DNA from: Prorocentrum cordatum | Lineage: Eukaryota; Sar; Dinophyceae; Prorocentrales; Prorocentraceae | Length of the DNA stretch: 55,000 nt | Reading direction: 5' to 3' | Assembly: GCA_963575745.1 (NCBI GenBank) | Contig: CAUYUJ010014002.1 | Span: 1,084,823 to 1,139,822 of the forward strand | Part shown: positions 27,957-37,849 of the stretch, one piece after another | Numbering within the stretch: the stretch's first letter is position 1 | Layout of the letters: every line of letters begins with the position of its first letter | The notes under the pieces: generated by a model | Database searches by the model: none | Seen by the model: the letters and a program-made list of their open reading frames with translations, nothing else | Told to the model about the DNA's origin: nothing | Program-made: the position numbers and the translations under genes

Positions 27957-28864
27957 GCAACCCTTCACGCAGCGCTTCTCAGCGCGCTGATTGCAGCCTG
28001 GCGGTGACCGCGAATCAGTCCTCATTGCTAGAATCAACGCGGTGCATCAGCGAGCCAACCACTTCCGCCCAATCTTTCCAGCACGCCCAGGAAAAGTCAG
28101 CTCCACTGCTGGACGCAAGACAGGTTCCATCGATCACAAGCTGCCTGAGATGGATTCCAGCAGGCCCTCCGACCTGCCGCTTCTTTTGGGGCGTCCCTCC
28201 ATGACAGCTTCCAGGCTCTCCTTGCTGTTCAACGCGCGGCACACCAGTGCTAGCGTTTCCCCCCCTCCCAGTGGGCTTCGGGCTTCGCAAACTGTTGCTT
28301 GTTTCTGGGCCGCCGCGGGGGATGTTCCAAAGCGGCCTCGCCAGCGCAAGGGCGCCGTATCACGCGTGCCAAAGCGTGTGTACCGCCTGCGTCTCTCTGT
28401 TTGCAAGTGTGCAGAAGGGGCGAGCTTCGTCCTTATGGCCGCTTCCCGCCACTGATTTCCAGTTGAGGCCCCCACAGACCGCGCCATCAGGGAGGTTATT
28501 CTCCCCCGTCCGATCACAAGGCACCTCCCGCCACATGAGATTGGCGCGAAGTACTTGCAGCCTTCGCGCCAGACGGACATCTGCCCGCCGCTGTGGTGTG
28601 ATATCCCTCATCCTCTCACTCAATCCCCTTCCTGTGTCTTAACATCATGCTTCTCCTTTCCGCCCCTCATTCTCCTACGTCCTCCTCGCACTGCTCCTCC
28701 ATCCTTTTCCTTACACAGACGTCCTCCCTGTCGCACGCCCAGGCGTGTCGGTAGGGGCGTTTCGCCTGAGACCTCGCCACCATGTAATTCAAGTCACGAA
28801 GCATGACATCCCGCAATACTTATCCGGGTGGATGGGGCAGGGCAGAGCTGTTTCTCACCTGTAG

Positions 28865-29475
28865 CGGCGCCCACATTGATCGTCAAATTTTGCAACTGTA
28901 CGAAGGATAGATGCGGCCAGTTTTGCAAATTCAGTCTTTGCCGTAGCGTCGCGCATACGCTCGTCCTAAAGGCTTGCACCACGTATAAGGATGGATGTGG
29001 GATCAAAACGGAGCGTTCGCCATAGCGCCGCGCACGTTCGTGTCAGAAACTTGCAGCAGGTAAAGTGGAGGTGGGTCGTTTTCAAAATGGAGTTCCCGCC
29101 GTAGCGACGCACGCCTTCTCGGGCTAAAAGTTTGCAGTTGTCACACGGGTGCTGGGCGGTCTTGTTTCGAAACAGGGGTTCTTGACTCAGCGCCGCGCAC
29201 ATTCGTTCCACAAACTTGCAGCACTGTCATACGTGGAGGGCGGTTCCTCTTCAAAATGGGGCTCTCGCTCGCGCTTAAAACCTACTACGCGAAGCTCATT
29301 TTCAGAAGGGTGAGTTGGCGTAGCAGTTACACTCATGGGGGGCGGTCCGTTTTCAAAACGGAGATCCCGCTGGAGATCCAGATGAAGTGTACGGTCATTC
29401 ATACACGCCCTCTTTTCTGGTGCTTCGCTAGAAGGATGCAGGGCAGCTTTCAAAACAGGGCTCTCGCCTGAATGG
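28865..29475 (-). repeat. Tandem repeat of about 85 bp, minus orientation
   Basis: About seven units. Read on the minus strand each contains GTGCGCGGCGCTGAGGCGA, a CCCGTTTTGAAAACGACC word and CTGCAAACTTTTGAGACGAA. Spacing of the GCCGTAGCG/CTCAGCGCC word is 79-90 bp. A second array of the same family lies in plus orientation at 51400-51690. Confidence 0.75.
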
Positions 29476-29639
29476 TAGGACCATCGGGAGCTGGCCTTCC
29501 AAGGGGGCGCATCTTATAGTGATGGTGAAGGCCTTGACTAACGAGGAGATGACTTGGGAGGGCAGGGTGTGTTGCAGCAGTGTTGATGATTATTGTGATT
29601 ACTGACTCTAGTCTCCCTCCTCCCGCTCCTGTCCATCCT

Positions 29640-29812
29640 CCTCCTTCTTTTTGTTCCTCCCCATGTTCTCCCTCATCATGCAGCTCCTCCTGCTCCTCTC
29701 CCTCCTTCTCATGACCCTCATCCTCCTGCCACTTCTCCTCCTCTTCCTCCTCCTCCCCCTCTTCCTCCTCCTCCTCCTCCTCCTCCTCCTCCTTCTCATT
29801 TCAGTCCTGCTG
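29640..29812. repeat. (CTC)n array
   Basis: CTCCT runs with CTTC, CATG and CCCC breaks; pure CTC at about 29765-29800. Confidence 0.9.
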
Positions 29813-29829
29813 CTCTCGGGAGCCAGAAG

Positions 29830-30233
29830 CGTCAGGAGGGGTGGACGGTCCGATGCTCGAGGGTCGAACTTTTTTGGCCGTCTTGCTTGTTCTGCGCTGC
29901 CACATGCATCCAAAGAGGACCGAGAGCGTTTCCGGAGGCCAAGAGCGGGAACAGCCCGTCCGTCCTGACTCGATCGTGATTCCGCAGATCTGGGATGCGT
30001 CGGCGAGGCGGTGCGGTCCTCGGGGGCGGCCCGCGCCCTCTGGCCCACGCATGCCGGGCCTTGCCAAGTGTGTCCGCGGCCTCGCGGAGCTCCCGAAGTC
30101 CCCCAGGGCGCCCCCGACGAGGGCAAGGGGACTCGAGGGCTCCAAGATGGTGCAGCACGTCAGGGCAACCATGGGCCGGGGGGATGGCGCCGCGCGAGCT
30201 GGGCCCCGAGGACCTCCGAAGGTTGCGCTCGCC
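29830..30233. other. GC-rich segment open on both strands, coding state unresolved
   Basis: The plus frame reads VRPDSIVIPQIWDASARRCG and SKMVQHVRATMGRGDG. The minus frame (ending at 29801) reads SPLALVGGALGDFGSSARPR, DASQICGITIESGRTGCSRS and ETLSVLFGCMWQRRTSKTAK. Either could be an exon. No motif or splice pair separates them. Confidence 0.25.
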
Positions 30234-30405
30234 GAGGAGGAGGAGGAGGAGGGGGAGGAGGAGGAGGAGGAGGAGGAGGAGGAGGAGGAGGAGGGTGGAG
30301 GAGGAGGAGGAGGAGGAGGAGGAGGAGGAGGAGGAGGAGGAGGAGGAGGGTGGAGGAGGAGGAGGAGGGTGGAGGAGGAGGAGGAGGGTGGAGGAGGAGA
30401 GGAGA
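30234..30405. repeat. (GGA)n array with GGGTGGAGGA variants
   Basis: About 170 bp. The last 50 bp are GGTGGAGGAGGAGGAG units of 18-21 bp. Confidence 0.95.
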
Positions 30406-30464
30406 CGCGGGGCGCTGTCTCTTCAAGACGAGGAACCCCCACCACAGAAGGGTGGGGAAGAGCA

Positions 30465-30552
30465 CATCGGACCCGTACCCCCCCCCAACCCAAAATTCGG
30501 TTTGAATTCGGGTCTTCGGGTTGGGGTTGGGGTGGTCTGCTGGGTGGTCCGC
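30465..30552 (+). mobile_element. TIR family F3, right-end fragment
   Basis: CCGTACCCCCCCCCAACCC, TTCGGGTCTTCGGGTTGGGG and GGTGGTCTGCTGGGTGGT match the right half of F3. The left half is missing, replaced by the GGA array region. Confidence 0.7.
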
Positions 30553-30722
30553 TTCCGGGTCAGAGCTTTCGGGTCTGCGGCGGCCGCTCGGGACGGTTTC
30601 CGGGCACCCCTATGGGGACGCCCTCGGCGAGGCGCCGTTGCCGGACAGCACCCCGAGGCCGGGAAGGTTCCGAGGATTTGCCCCGAGGCCTGAGAAACGC
30701 GAACCGCGAGCCGAGGTCTGAG

Positions 30723-30914
30723 TGCCCATCGGTCGTTGAAAGCAGGTACATTTCTGGATTCCCAGATCCTGATCTACTGTAAGCACCTCCCTGCTTGAGT
30801 GATCGAGTGGCTTAAGCCGCGTTCGTCCTCCCATGGGGGGGCGGGCGGACACCCAATCTACTTTCAACGCCTTCCTGCTCCATGTTTCTACCTACTTCTT
30901 CCGACCGATGGGTA
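30723..30914 (+). mobile_element. TIR family F7, copy 1 (192 bp)
   Basis: Ends CCCATCGGTCGTTGAAAG on the left and, in reverse, CCCATCGGTCGGAAGAAG on the right, with TG and TA as flanking dinucleotides. The interior contains CCCAATCTACTTTCAACGCC and TTCCTGCTCCATGTTTCTAC, shared with 50275-50458. Confidence 0.75.
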
Positions 30915-30972
30915 GTTGCCTTCCGCGGATGCCAGGGCTCCCCCTTGGGGATGCCTCGGGCGGCCCGTTCAG

Positions 30973-31034
30973 GCGATCTCCAACCTGCTCCACGCGTACG
31001 CCAAGCTGACGCCAGGCAGGCGGCACCGGCACGA
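30973..31034 (+). CDS. Possible short internal exon of a FASTK/OPR-like protein
   Basis: CGGCCCGTTCAG (acceptor at 30972) precedes codons reading AISNLLHAYAKLTPGRRHRH, and a canonical donor GTGAGAGAG begins at 31035. In the unspliced frame Q precedes A, giving QAISNLLHAYAKL, a close fit to the [PQ]-Q-x-[LI]-S-N-x-L-x-A-[YF]-A-[KR]-L core of FASTK/OPR-type helical repeats of organelle RNA-binding proteins. It lies directly downstream of an F7 element. A single repeat core cannot settle the family. Confidence 0.38.
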
Positions 31035-31295
31035 GTGAGAGAGAGAGAGAGAGAGCACCGCGGATCCCCCCCCCCCCGAAACTATGGAGATGAGCGGTGA
31101 GCGGTGGTGTGGCCCTGATCCGCACGCTCGGCGGCGAGCGGAGGGAGGAAGCAAGGGGGGGCAGCCCTTCCGGCCTCCTGAGGAGCCTTGTGCGGCATCG
31201 GGGAAGGCCGAGAAAGTTCCTTGGGAGCTCTGCTGCCTTCTGAGCTTCCCGAGAGCGCCCGCTCCCTCTGCCTTCCCCCCCTGGGCGCGCAGCCG

Positions 31296-31487
31296 AACGG
31301 TTGGTTCGTGTCGTGTCGACGCGGCGGCGACCCCAGCGCGGGCGTTCAAGGTTGAACTCCGCCAGGGGCTCGGAATCCGCCGACATCGGACCATCCGCCG
31401 CATCGGAACGGCGCGATCGTGTAAGGTTGAACGATCGACCGGTGTCGGAGACCAACGCGCAAGTCGTCACAGCACGAACATGCCGTA
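31296..31487 (+). mobile_element. TIR family F5, copy 1 (192 bp)
   Basis: Left end ACGGTTGGTTCGTGTCGTGT; right end in reverse TACGGCATGTTCGTGCTGTG. The interior has GGCGTTCAAGGTTGAACTCC and a second GTAAGGTTGAACGATCG. It is the same length as the copy at 34990-35181. Confidence 0.7.
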
Positions 31488-31489
31488 GC

Positions 31490-32297
31490 CCAGCTTGGCG
31501 CGGGGGGCGGCACAGGGCACTTGGCGGTGAGGGCCCCCGAGGAGAACACGGAACTTTGGAGGCGTGCTTAGGACGGGGATCAATTGCCGCAGTGGAGCTC
31601 CGGAACGCGCTCAGAGCCTGGAACGTCTCGGACGGCCGCGGCGCCTGGAACATCCTACATACCCGCCGGCTCTCAGCGATGTCGGATCATTTATCCACAC
31701 CTGGATTGATCTTCGTCCTACCTTCGCTTTGCATGAGCGCGCGCTCAGCAGGAGGAGGATGGCTAGGAAGACGGGGCCGGAAGTTCGCAAGGGCAGGCTT
31801 TTCGAGATTGCCGCCCAGACCGGCGTGATGTGTGTGTGTGTGTATTTCACGACGTGGGCCCTGGAGCCATGGAGCTCTCTCCTGGCCATCTCGCAAGACT
31901 GTTTCTTGTCGAGGGTCGGTCTGTTGTGGTCGGCCCCTGGGCCCGAACGTAATTACCCGCTGAAGGCGAAGATCGCAACACTACGCGCCCACGTGTCTTT
32001 TGTTCGCGACGTGCAGGGAGCGCGCCCAACACGGAAGACTTGCCGCAAGCGGGAGGCGAATCGGTGAGCGGCGCGCGTCGGCGATACGATGCGATCGGCG
32101 ATCCTCCGACCCCATCTACTTACTTACGGGCCTCTGGTGTCGGCTGCTGTCGCTGCTCGTGAGGCTGCCTCAGAATCGCGTGCTTCTGAGTTGTTTTTGT
32201 TATCTAGACTGGCAGGTCCTGGCGCCTCTGAAGGTAGTTAATTATATCGGGTGGCTCTCGCGGGCTGGATCTGATAGCAGTTCTCGCAGGCCTGGTT
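31490..32297. other. No gene recognised
   Basis: Mixed composition. A short (TG)n run lies at 31831-31843. Plus frames of 140-170 codons (31564-32067, for example) have ordinary composition but no motif. Confidence 0.35.
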
Positions 32298-32500
32298 CAG
32301 AGGCAACGTTAGGGGGTGATAGGTGCTGGGGGGGATGCATTGACCCCGAATCGCCCGATCATCGCAGATTGGGGCCTGAGCATAGCCCACCGTGCCCATG
32401 CACGTGCGCATCCGCTACCGGGAGCCTATCGCCGATCCACCGTCGATGCGTCGCCGATTCCGGGTCGATGTTGCTCCCCCCCCCTCCTCGGAGCCAGTTC
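32298..32500 (+). repeat. Dispersed repeat F9, copy 1 (203 bp)
   Basis: CAGAGGCAACG, GGGATGCATTGACCCC, CGCCGATTCCGGGTCGATG and GAGCCAGTTC occur in the same order as in 48308-48502. No terminal inverted repeat is evident. Confidence 0.65.
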
Positions 32501-32547
32501 CTCACATCGTTGCCCCCCATTGGTGTGATCTGGTGTCTTCTCCTGGC

Positions 32548-32745
32548 TAAATGAGGAGGGAGGAGAAGGGAGTAGGGAGGAGGGAGGAGGAGGAGGAAAA
32601 GGAGGAGGAGGAGGAGGAAAAGGAGGAGGAGGAGGAGGAGAGAGGAGAGGAGGAGGAGGAGAGGAGGAGGAGGAGGAGGAGGAGGAGGAGGAGAGGAGAG
32701 GAGAGAGAGGAGGAGGAGGAGGAGGAGGAGGAGGAGGAGGAGGAT
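32548..32745. repeat. (GGA)n array with AAA and GAGA breaks
   Basis: About 200 bp of GGAGGA and AGGAGAGG units. Confidence 0.95.
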
Positions 32746-32947
32746 AGCAGCCTCCGCAGGCGACGCGGCTCCAGAGATGGAGGGCGAGGGCGGCGACGCG
32801 GACGCGGCGCGGCCGGCTCCGCAGCGGCTGGGCGGAGGGCGGCAGTCTCGCGCGCCGTGCTTTCTGAGTTCGGGGGCCCCGCACTGCAAGCAGCAAGACG
32901 TTCTGCGATCGACGTTCGATGCATATCACCAGCCTCGAACTGATCCC
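32746..32947 (+). CDS. Possible exon ending inside a TIR element
   Basis: The frame reads IAASAGDAAPEMEGEGGDAD, AARPAPQRLGGGRQSRAPCF, LSSGAPHCKQQDVLRSTFDA and YHQPRTDPYP-stop. ATG at 32778 (GAGATGGAG) could start it, or AG at 32759 could be an acceptor. The last ten residues and the stop (TAA 32955-32957 region) come from F1 copy 2, so the real exon must end by 32927. No family is recognised. Confidence 0.3.
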
Positions 32948-33082
32948 TATCCCTAAGATCGACACGCCAAAAGGCGATGACAATCTTAGGGATCCGCCCA
33001 CAAAGAATACGGGAATCTCTAAGATTGGCATCGTGATGATGGGGATGCCCAGCATAGGGATAGGGATATGTTCCAGGCTGGT
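32928..33082 (+). mobile_element. TIR family F1, copy 2 (155 bp)
   Basis: Starts ACCAGCCTCGAACTGATCCC and ends ATATGTTCCAGGCTGGT; subterminal CCCTATCCCTAA and TAGGGATAGGGATA. This is the best preserved copy of the family in the window. Confidence 0.85.
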
Positions 33083-33304
33083 AACCATACCCACCCCTGT
33101 TGCTGCACCCCCCACTCGGGGAGCCAGGAGGAGAAGGGGATGGATAGAAGTCTCGGCTCATGGGACAAGATTCTTACCCCTGCCCCCCACTCTGGCCACA
33201 TGATGGGATTGGAGCGTGGACAGAAGCGTGGGTAGAACGTCGATCGCCGAAGAGAACAGCAAGTCGAATGTCTGACAGGGGCTGGACTGAAGTGGTGCCC
33301 AGTC

Positions 33305-33580
33305 ATCTTGGGGCCGTCCATTTTGATCTACCGAGGGATCCTTGGCGCCTTGGGGCCAGAGCTTCTTCTCTCGTGGCCTTCGGCCTACCCCGCCACCTTG
33401 CCATCGATTGTGGATCCGAGGTCTCTCGGATGCCTATTGGGGTCTTTTGGGATGCCTCGCTGGGCCGTTCTCATGGAGGCCTCTTGGGGACATCGTGGGG
33501 CCTCTTGGGTGCCGCTGGGGGGCCTCTTTGTGGTCTCGGAGGCCATTTGGGGACAAGCGGGCTCGTGGGGCCAATTCGGG
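33305..33580 (+). repeat. CTTGGGGGCCTC-type dispersed repeat
   Basis: GGAGGCCTCTTGGGGACATCG, GGGGCCTCTTGGGTGCCGCT and GGGGGGCCTCTTTGTGG in tandem, as in 12165-12850. Confidence 0.5.
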
Positions 33581-33833
33581 TGCTCCCCTTCTTCTCTAGG
33601 GCCGAAAACATTCAAACATGGTTTCTGGCACAGGGACACGCCGCACGATAAATTTCAAGAGCGCCCGCAAGCGCCTGGACTGGCCCGGAAATCCAAGGCC
33701 TGCGGCTCGTACAAAAGTTTGGTGCACGTGCATGCGCGTGCAAGGCAGAGCATTCGAAGGGACCTGATGGCACGCCACTCGGTGGTCGAGGCACGGTGGT
33801 GGATAACCAAAAGAGAAAAGGAGAAATCACTAC

Positions 33834-34085
33834 CATCCTCCTCCTCCTCCTCCTCCTCCTCCTCCACCACCACCTCCTCCTCCTCCATCCTCCTCCTCCT
33901 CCTTCTCCACCCTCCTCCTCCTCCTCCTCCTCCTCCTCTTCCTCCTCCTCCTCCTCCACCCTCCTCCTCCTCCTCCGCCTCCTCCTCCTCCTCCTCCACG
34001 TCTTCCTCCTCCTCCTCCTCCCTCTCCTCCTCCTCATCCTCTTCCTCCGCCTCCTCCTCCTCCCTCTCCTCCTCCTCCTCCTGCT
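33834..34085. repeat. (CTC)n array
   Basis: About 250 bp of CTC with CACCACCA, CATC, CTTC and CGC breaks. Confidence 0.95.
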
Positions 34086-34089
34086 GAAG

Positions 34090-34989
34090 AGCCAGGCGCG
34101 TGTGGATCCCTTGCTTGCCTAGGAGCTGCCCGTCAGTCCAGGATCAGGAAAGTCCTTCTAAGCTCCAGCGCGCGGACGTGGAGAGCTCTGTGGCATTCTA
34201 CGCGGGCCAACCAACATCTCGTCTCGCTGCTAAAGGGTCGTGGCGGAAGGTGTCTGCACATGTTCTGTCTTTGGGGGCTCTTCCCAGGACCTCGGATCCG
34301 CGAACGAAGCGAGTCGGGATGCAAAACCGGTTCCAGGAAAAATGCTGAGACCTCCGGGTCGGCCCACGTTGCGAGAAAGACACCACGACGTCGCTGGGCC
34401 GAAGCGCACCCTGATCGATCTGCGCCATGCAGGCTGGGCCCCGTGCTGAGAGCGCTCGGGCCCGTGTCCCTCCGCACCGGAGCCAGTCCTCCGACGACTC
34501 GGTGTTGTTCGACTCGCCCGCCACCCTGGGGGCCAGCGTTTCCTCCTGGCCTGGAGAGGAGCAGAGACGTGCCGCGTGCGCAGGTCGAAGAATAGACGCA
34601 TGCGCAAACAGAGGGCGCATCACGGGAGCGTTCCTGGCAGGGCGAAAAGCGGGCCCGGAGGCCCGAGGTGGGGAAAAAAGCCGGGCGCCGCGAGGTTTGC
34701 CGCTCGTGGCGCTGGACGTCGGGGGGGGGGAGGAGCCGCAGAGACCTGGAGAGGCGAGCGAGCCGCTCTCGATCTGATCAGAGCCGCATGCCCAGCAGAC
34801 GGGTCAGCTCCCAGATCCCCTGAGCTCCTCGAGCTGTGACGACAACGACGACTGGGGCCCTCCGTGCCCGATGCGTCCAGCAGACCCGCCAGCTCTCTGA
34901 GATTCCCGAGTCACCTTCGTCTGAGCTTATCTTCGCCCTGCCAACGCCTTACCGCGTGCTGCTACGAAAGGGTCACGACGTTGGGGGGG
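34090..34989. other. No gene recognised; contains an F8 copy
   Basis: GC-rich, with no motif in any frame. 34770-34900 holds a loose two-unit repeat (GCATGCCCAGCAGACGGGTC against GATGCGTCCAGCAGACCCGC). Confidence 0.3.
34215..34370 (+). repeat. Dispersed repeat F8, copy 5
   Basis: GGGTCGTGGCGGAAGGTGTC, GGGGGCTCTTCCCAGGACCT, GAAGCGAGTCGGGATGCAAA and ACCGGTTCCAGGAAAAATG in F8 order. Confidence 0.45.
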
Positions 34990-35181
34990 TACGGCAGGTC
35001 CGCGTCGTGTCGGCGCGGCGGTGATCCCGCGGCGGGCGTTCAAGGTTGATCGCCGCCAGTGGCCCAGAATCGGCCAATATGGAACGATCTGGAGATCGAC
35101 AATCCGCCGATCGTTCAAGGTTGAACGATCCGCTCGTTGTCAGAGACCAACGCCAGGGACGTCACGACACTACCTGCCGTA
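34990..35181 (+). mobile_element. TIR family F5, copy 2 (192 bp)
   Basis: Left end TACGGCAGGTCCGCGTCGTG; right end in reverse TACGGCAGGTAGTGTCGTGA. The interior has GGGCGTTCAAGGTTGATCGC and CGATCGTTCAAGGTTGAACG. The outer TA on each side may be the target dinucleotide. Confidence 0.8.
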
Positions 35182-35429
35182 TGGGGAGCGCGCCGAGGTG
35201 GCTCGGGCTGGTGGACAGCGTGTTCAGCTGCCTCCTGGCGCAGATGGCACGCCTCCACGAGGGCAGCCCTGGGGTGGGCGCACGGGCCGTACCTTCGGGA
35301 GCGTCCATAAGGCGGGTGATGACATGGGGGGTGGACATCAAGGCCAGGGTCATGAATGCTTCCCCCCCTCTTCTTTCAACGTGTCCCCGGCACGGTCCCC
35401 CTGGTCCGCGCACGTGCCTCGGGCCGTGA
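35181..35429 (+). CDS. Possible exon starting at the end of an F5 element
   Basis: ATG at 35181 opens MGSAPRWLGLVDSVFSCLLA, QMARLHEGSPGVGARAVPSG, ASIRRVMTWGVDIKARVMNA and runs to TGA at 35427-35429. The first 60 residues have GC-rich third positions and a plausible amphipathic or transit-like start. The last 20 residues are Pro-rich and may be intronic. No family is recognised. The ATG itself overlaps the last bases of the F5 element. Confidence 0.28.
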   Translation: MGSAPRWLGLVDSVFSCLLAQMARLHEGSPGVGARAVPSGASIRRVMTWGVDIKARVMNASPPLLSTCPRHGPPGPRTCLGP

Positions 35430-35970
35430 TTGGCCATACCCCCCCCTCGTGGGCGCCCCCCTCCCGGACGCCCCCGATGCCTGGCCTCCTCAGCTCCTGG
35501 CGCCCTGGCGCGGGGGCAGCCCCCCTCCAGCCGTGGCCATATCCGTCGGAGGAGGGCCCGTCGAGACAAACGGCCCTTTCCCGAAGAGGGGGGGGAGTTC
35601 CTGGAGGCCTCTCGTCGTCGCCACGGCCGGGGCCGCTTCGGAGAGCAGCCCAGGCGGGATCCCCAGGATGGGCTCGGGGGACCGATCTGAGCGGACTTTG
35701 TGGCCGGGCGGGAGAGCCGTCGCTGTCTCGCCTGGCCTTCCGCTGGGTGTGGGCGCACGGGTGCCTGCTCTGGGCCCTGGCGCCATCAGAAAGCTGTCCG
35801 AGGTGATTCAACTGACCCCTGGGACAGGGGTCGAGAGGTCCGGGGGCCAGTTGGTTGGGCTTCGTGTTCCGTCGTCTCCCTTCGGAGGCGGGAAGTGATA
35901 AGTAGCCACCGTCTGGGTATCGATCTCCAGGGACGTCAGCGATCGGTGGAAATCCATGTATGTAGTGTGT
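35430..35970. other. GC-rich stretch, no gene recognised
   Basis: Frames are open on both strands (Pro/Gly/Arg-rich) without motif. The overall composition is GC-rich with CCCCCC runs. Confidence 0.3.
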
Positions 35971-35975
35971 GAGTG

Positions 35976-35976
35976 T

Positions 35977-36010
<34 letters not shown>

Positions 36011-36082
36011 AACAAAAGATCAAATAAAAGAGAGAGAGAAAAAGAGATAAGGAGGGAGAGAGAGAGAGAGAGAGAGAGATTG
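35976..36082. repeat. (GA)n microsatellite
   Basis: Two GA runs separated by CAAACAAAAGATCAAATAAA. Confidence 0.95.
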
Positions 36083-36807
36083 GCCTCTCGCCTGAAGCGC
36101 AGCACGCCTTCGCGCCGCTCTGCGAGTACGCCTCCGCGCCCCTCCCACTCGGTCCATCCCTCAGTGCGCGGCACCCCTCCGAATGTCCGCTCTCACTTCG
36201 TCCCTTCCTGTTCACGCCTTGTCATCGGGCTCTTCTGAACCTCTAGTGTCTGGCGTCCATCTCTTCGGCTGTGCACGCGTCGCGCCACCCTGCCGCAGGC
36301 GCGACGGCCCATGGGATCTGCGTCATGGCCCACGCTGCGGCCAAGGCGGGGATGGGGTATGCAAGCCCCAGAGTGGCCTCGCGGCGGCTCCAGGGTGGTA
36401 TCCTCTTAACCCCATATCACTTTTCTCGGCTTCCTGCCGAGGGCGTCGAGAGCATAGGCACCTTGTCGCCAGCATGCACAATAAGGGCACGCAAACCAGA
36501 GATCTCAGACCGTTCTCCTCTCCATCCCCTTCTCCCTCCCCCGTTCGAAGTTCTGACCAGTTCCAGGGTCGTGCTTGGAATACGTATGTTGGCTCCTATG
36601 CGGCGTTTCGGCGTCATGGATGTGCGGTCGTGAGATCGCTCTGCTCCTCTCGCTTAAGAGCCGCGTCCTTCACGGCGAGATGCCGCCTCCACCCTGTTTC
36701 TGTACTCACCGTCCGTGCTGCCAGTCATTGCGCGCTGCTCCTGCACCCCTCCTCGTGACCGTCGCAGCGGCTTCGAGAGGCACCCCTCCGAGGGATCTGG
36801 CCACTGA
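36083..36807. other. No gene recognised
   Basis: Mixed composition; frames up to 190 codons without motif. Confidence 0.35.
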
Positions 36808-36965
36808 TAGGGGGCCAGATGCGAACCCTACCCCTGCCCCCCACGACTTCTGAGGGGGAGGGTGGGGCTCACTCCGTTCGGGAGCTCCCGAGCGAAGGGA
36901 ACCCCACCCTCCCCCTCAGAAATCGTGGGGGGGTGTCAGGGGTAGGGCTCGCACCTGGCCCCCTA
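36808..36965 (+). mobile_element. Foldback TIR family F6, copy 1 (158 bp with TA)
   Basis: Almost the whole element is one inverted repeat: GGGGGCCAGATGCGAACCCT on the left pairs with the inverse of the right end GGGCTCGCACCTGGCCCCC, meeting at TTCGGGAGCTCCCGA. TA flanks both ends (36808-36809 and 36964-36965). It can form a hairpin of about 75 bp. Confidence 0.88.
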
Positions 36966-37390
36966 ACTGAGCCCGCTTGCGACCCAGAGAGGCGAGCAGC
37001 ACACGCTGCCGGGGGTCGCTCGCCGAACCCCAATGGGGGCCCCTCCGCTCAGTGCGGGGAGAGCCCGCCTGGCGGGCCCCCGGAGGCCCGAGGCACTGCA
37101 AGCACCGGGAGCAGCGCAACGGAGGGCCCGTGGCCCAGGACTTCGGGGAAACGCAACGGACATGACAGCAGCACGGTGGGGGGGAGGGAGGGACCAGAAC
37201 TGAACGACCCCCCCACTCAACATCAGCTAGATGCGTGGACACACGAGGTGGCAAGATGAAGAACAAGTGCGTACCTGTGGATGACGAATCGTACAAATCA
37301 TGCACGCGGCCCTTTCCATCCCGTTTTCTCCCCATCACAACCGAAGCTCGTATGGCAAGGAGAAGCAATGGACACAACAACAGCACATTC
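36966..37390. other. No gene recognised
   Basis: GC-rich first half, then more balanced DNA. The short plus frame 37235-37380 (MKNKCVPVDDESYKSCTRPF) has ordinary composition but runs into F4 and the CGT array. Confidence 0.3.
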
Positions 37391-37521
37391 GGAGGTCCGC
37401 GCGGATTTCTCGGACTGGCGCTGGACCCCCTTTCCCTGGCCCGCGAAGAGCGCCAGGGGCGGCGCCGGAGGCGCCGCCAGGGGGTCCCCAGCGCCGATCT
37501 GAGGAACCCGCTGGGACTGCC
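37391..37521 (+). mobile_element. TIR family F4, copy 3 (131 bp)
   Basis: Left GGAGGTCCGCGCGGATTTCT with CGGACTGGCGCTGGACCCCC; right in reverse GGCAGTCCCAGCGGGTTCCT with CAGATCGGCGCTGGGGACCC. The interior is GGCGCC-rich. Confidence 0.65.
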
Positions 37522-37597
37522 CAGTCTTGTGCTACTGTCGTTGTTTGGCTTCCCTAAAAACGGAGGGCCCGTGGCCCAGGAATGCCCTCCGTCCAGG

Positions 37598-37706
37598 GAG
37601 CGTCGTCGTCGTCGTCGTGTTCGTCGTCGTGGTCGTTGTGGTCGTCGTGGTCGTCGTCGTCGTGGTCGTCGTCGTCGTGGTCGTCGTCGTCGTCGTCGTC
37701 GTGGCA

Positions 37707-37765
<59 letters not shown>

Positions 37766-37769
37766 GGCA

Positions 37770-37834
<65 letters not shown>

Positions 37835-37836
37835 GG
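37598..37836. repeat. (CGT)n array with GTGGCAGTC interruptions
   Basis: About 240 bp. A 57-66 bp higher-order period is marked by GTGGCAGTCG at 37701 and 37764 and GTGGCAACCG at 37833. Confidence 0.95.
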
Positions 37837-37849
37837 CAACCGACCAGCT

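Larger units (their letters stand above)
24180..28640 (+). mobile_element. Decayed LINE (non-LTR retrotransposon)
   Basis: Remnants occur in the order endonuclease (24236-24760), reverse transcriptase (25377-25750) and RNase H (26760-27330), all on the plus strand, as in a LINE second open frame with a C-terminal RNase H. Frames shift repeatedly between them. A TIR element (F3) has inserted at 25997-26161. Neither end is defined: the left edge abuts the 11-bp minisatellite and the right edge fades near 28.6 kb. No poly(A) or target duplication is seen. The element is long inactive. Confidence 0.65.

Noticed and set aside
28865-29475. Gene with Cys-rich short frames
   Set aside because: The frames follow the 85-bp tandem units and change phase from unit to unit.
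36916-37839. 307-codon minus-strand frame with long Arg runs
   Set aside because: The Arg/Thr/Asp runs are translations of the (CGT)n array; the rest overlaps F6 and F4.
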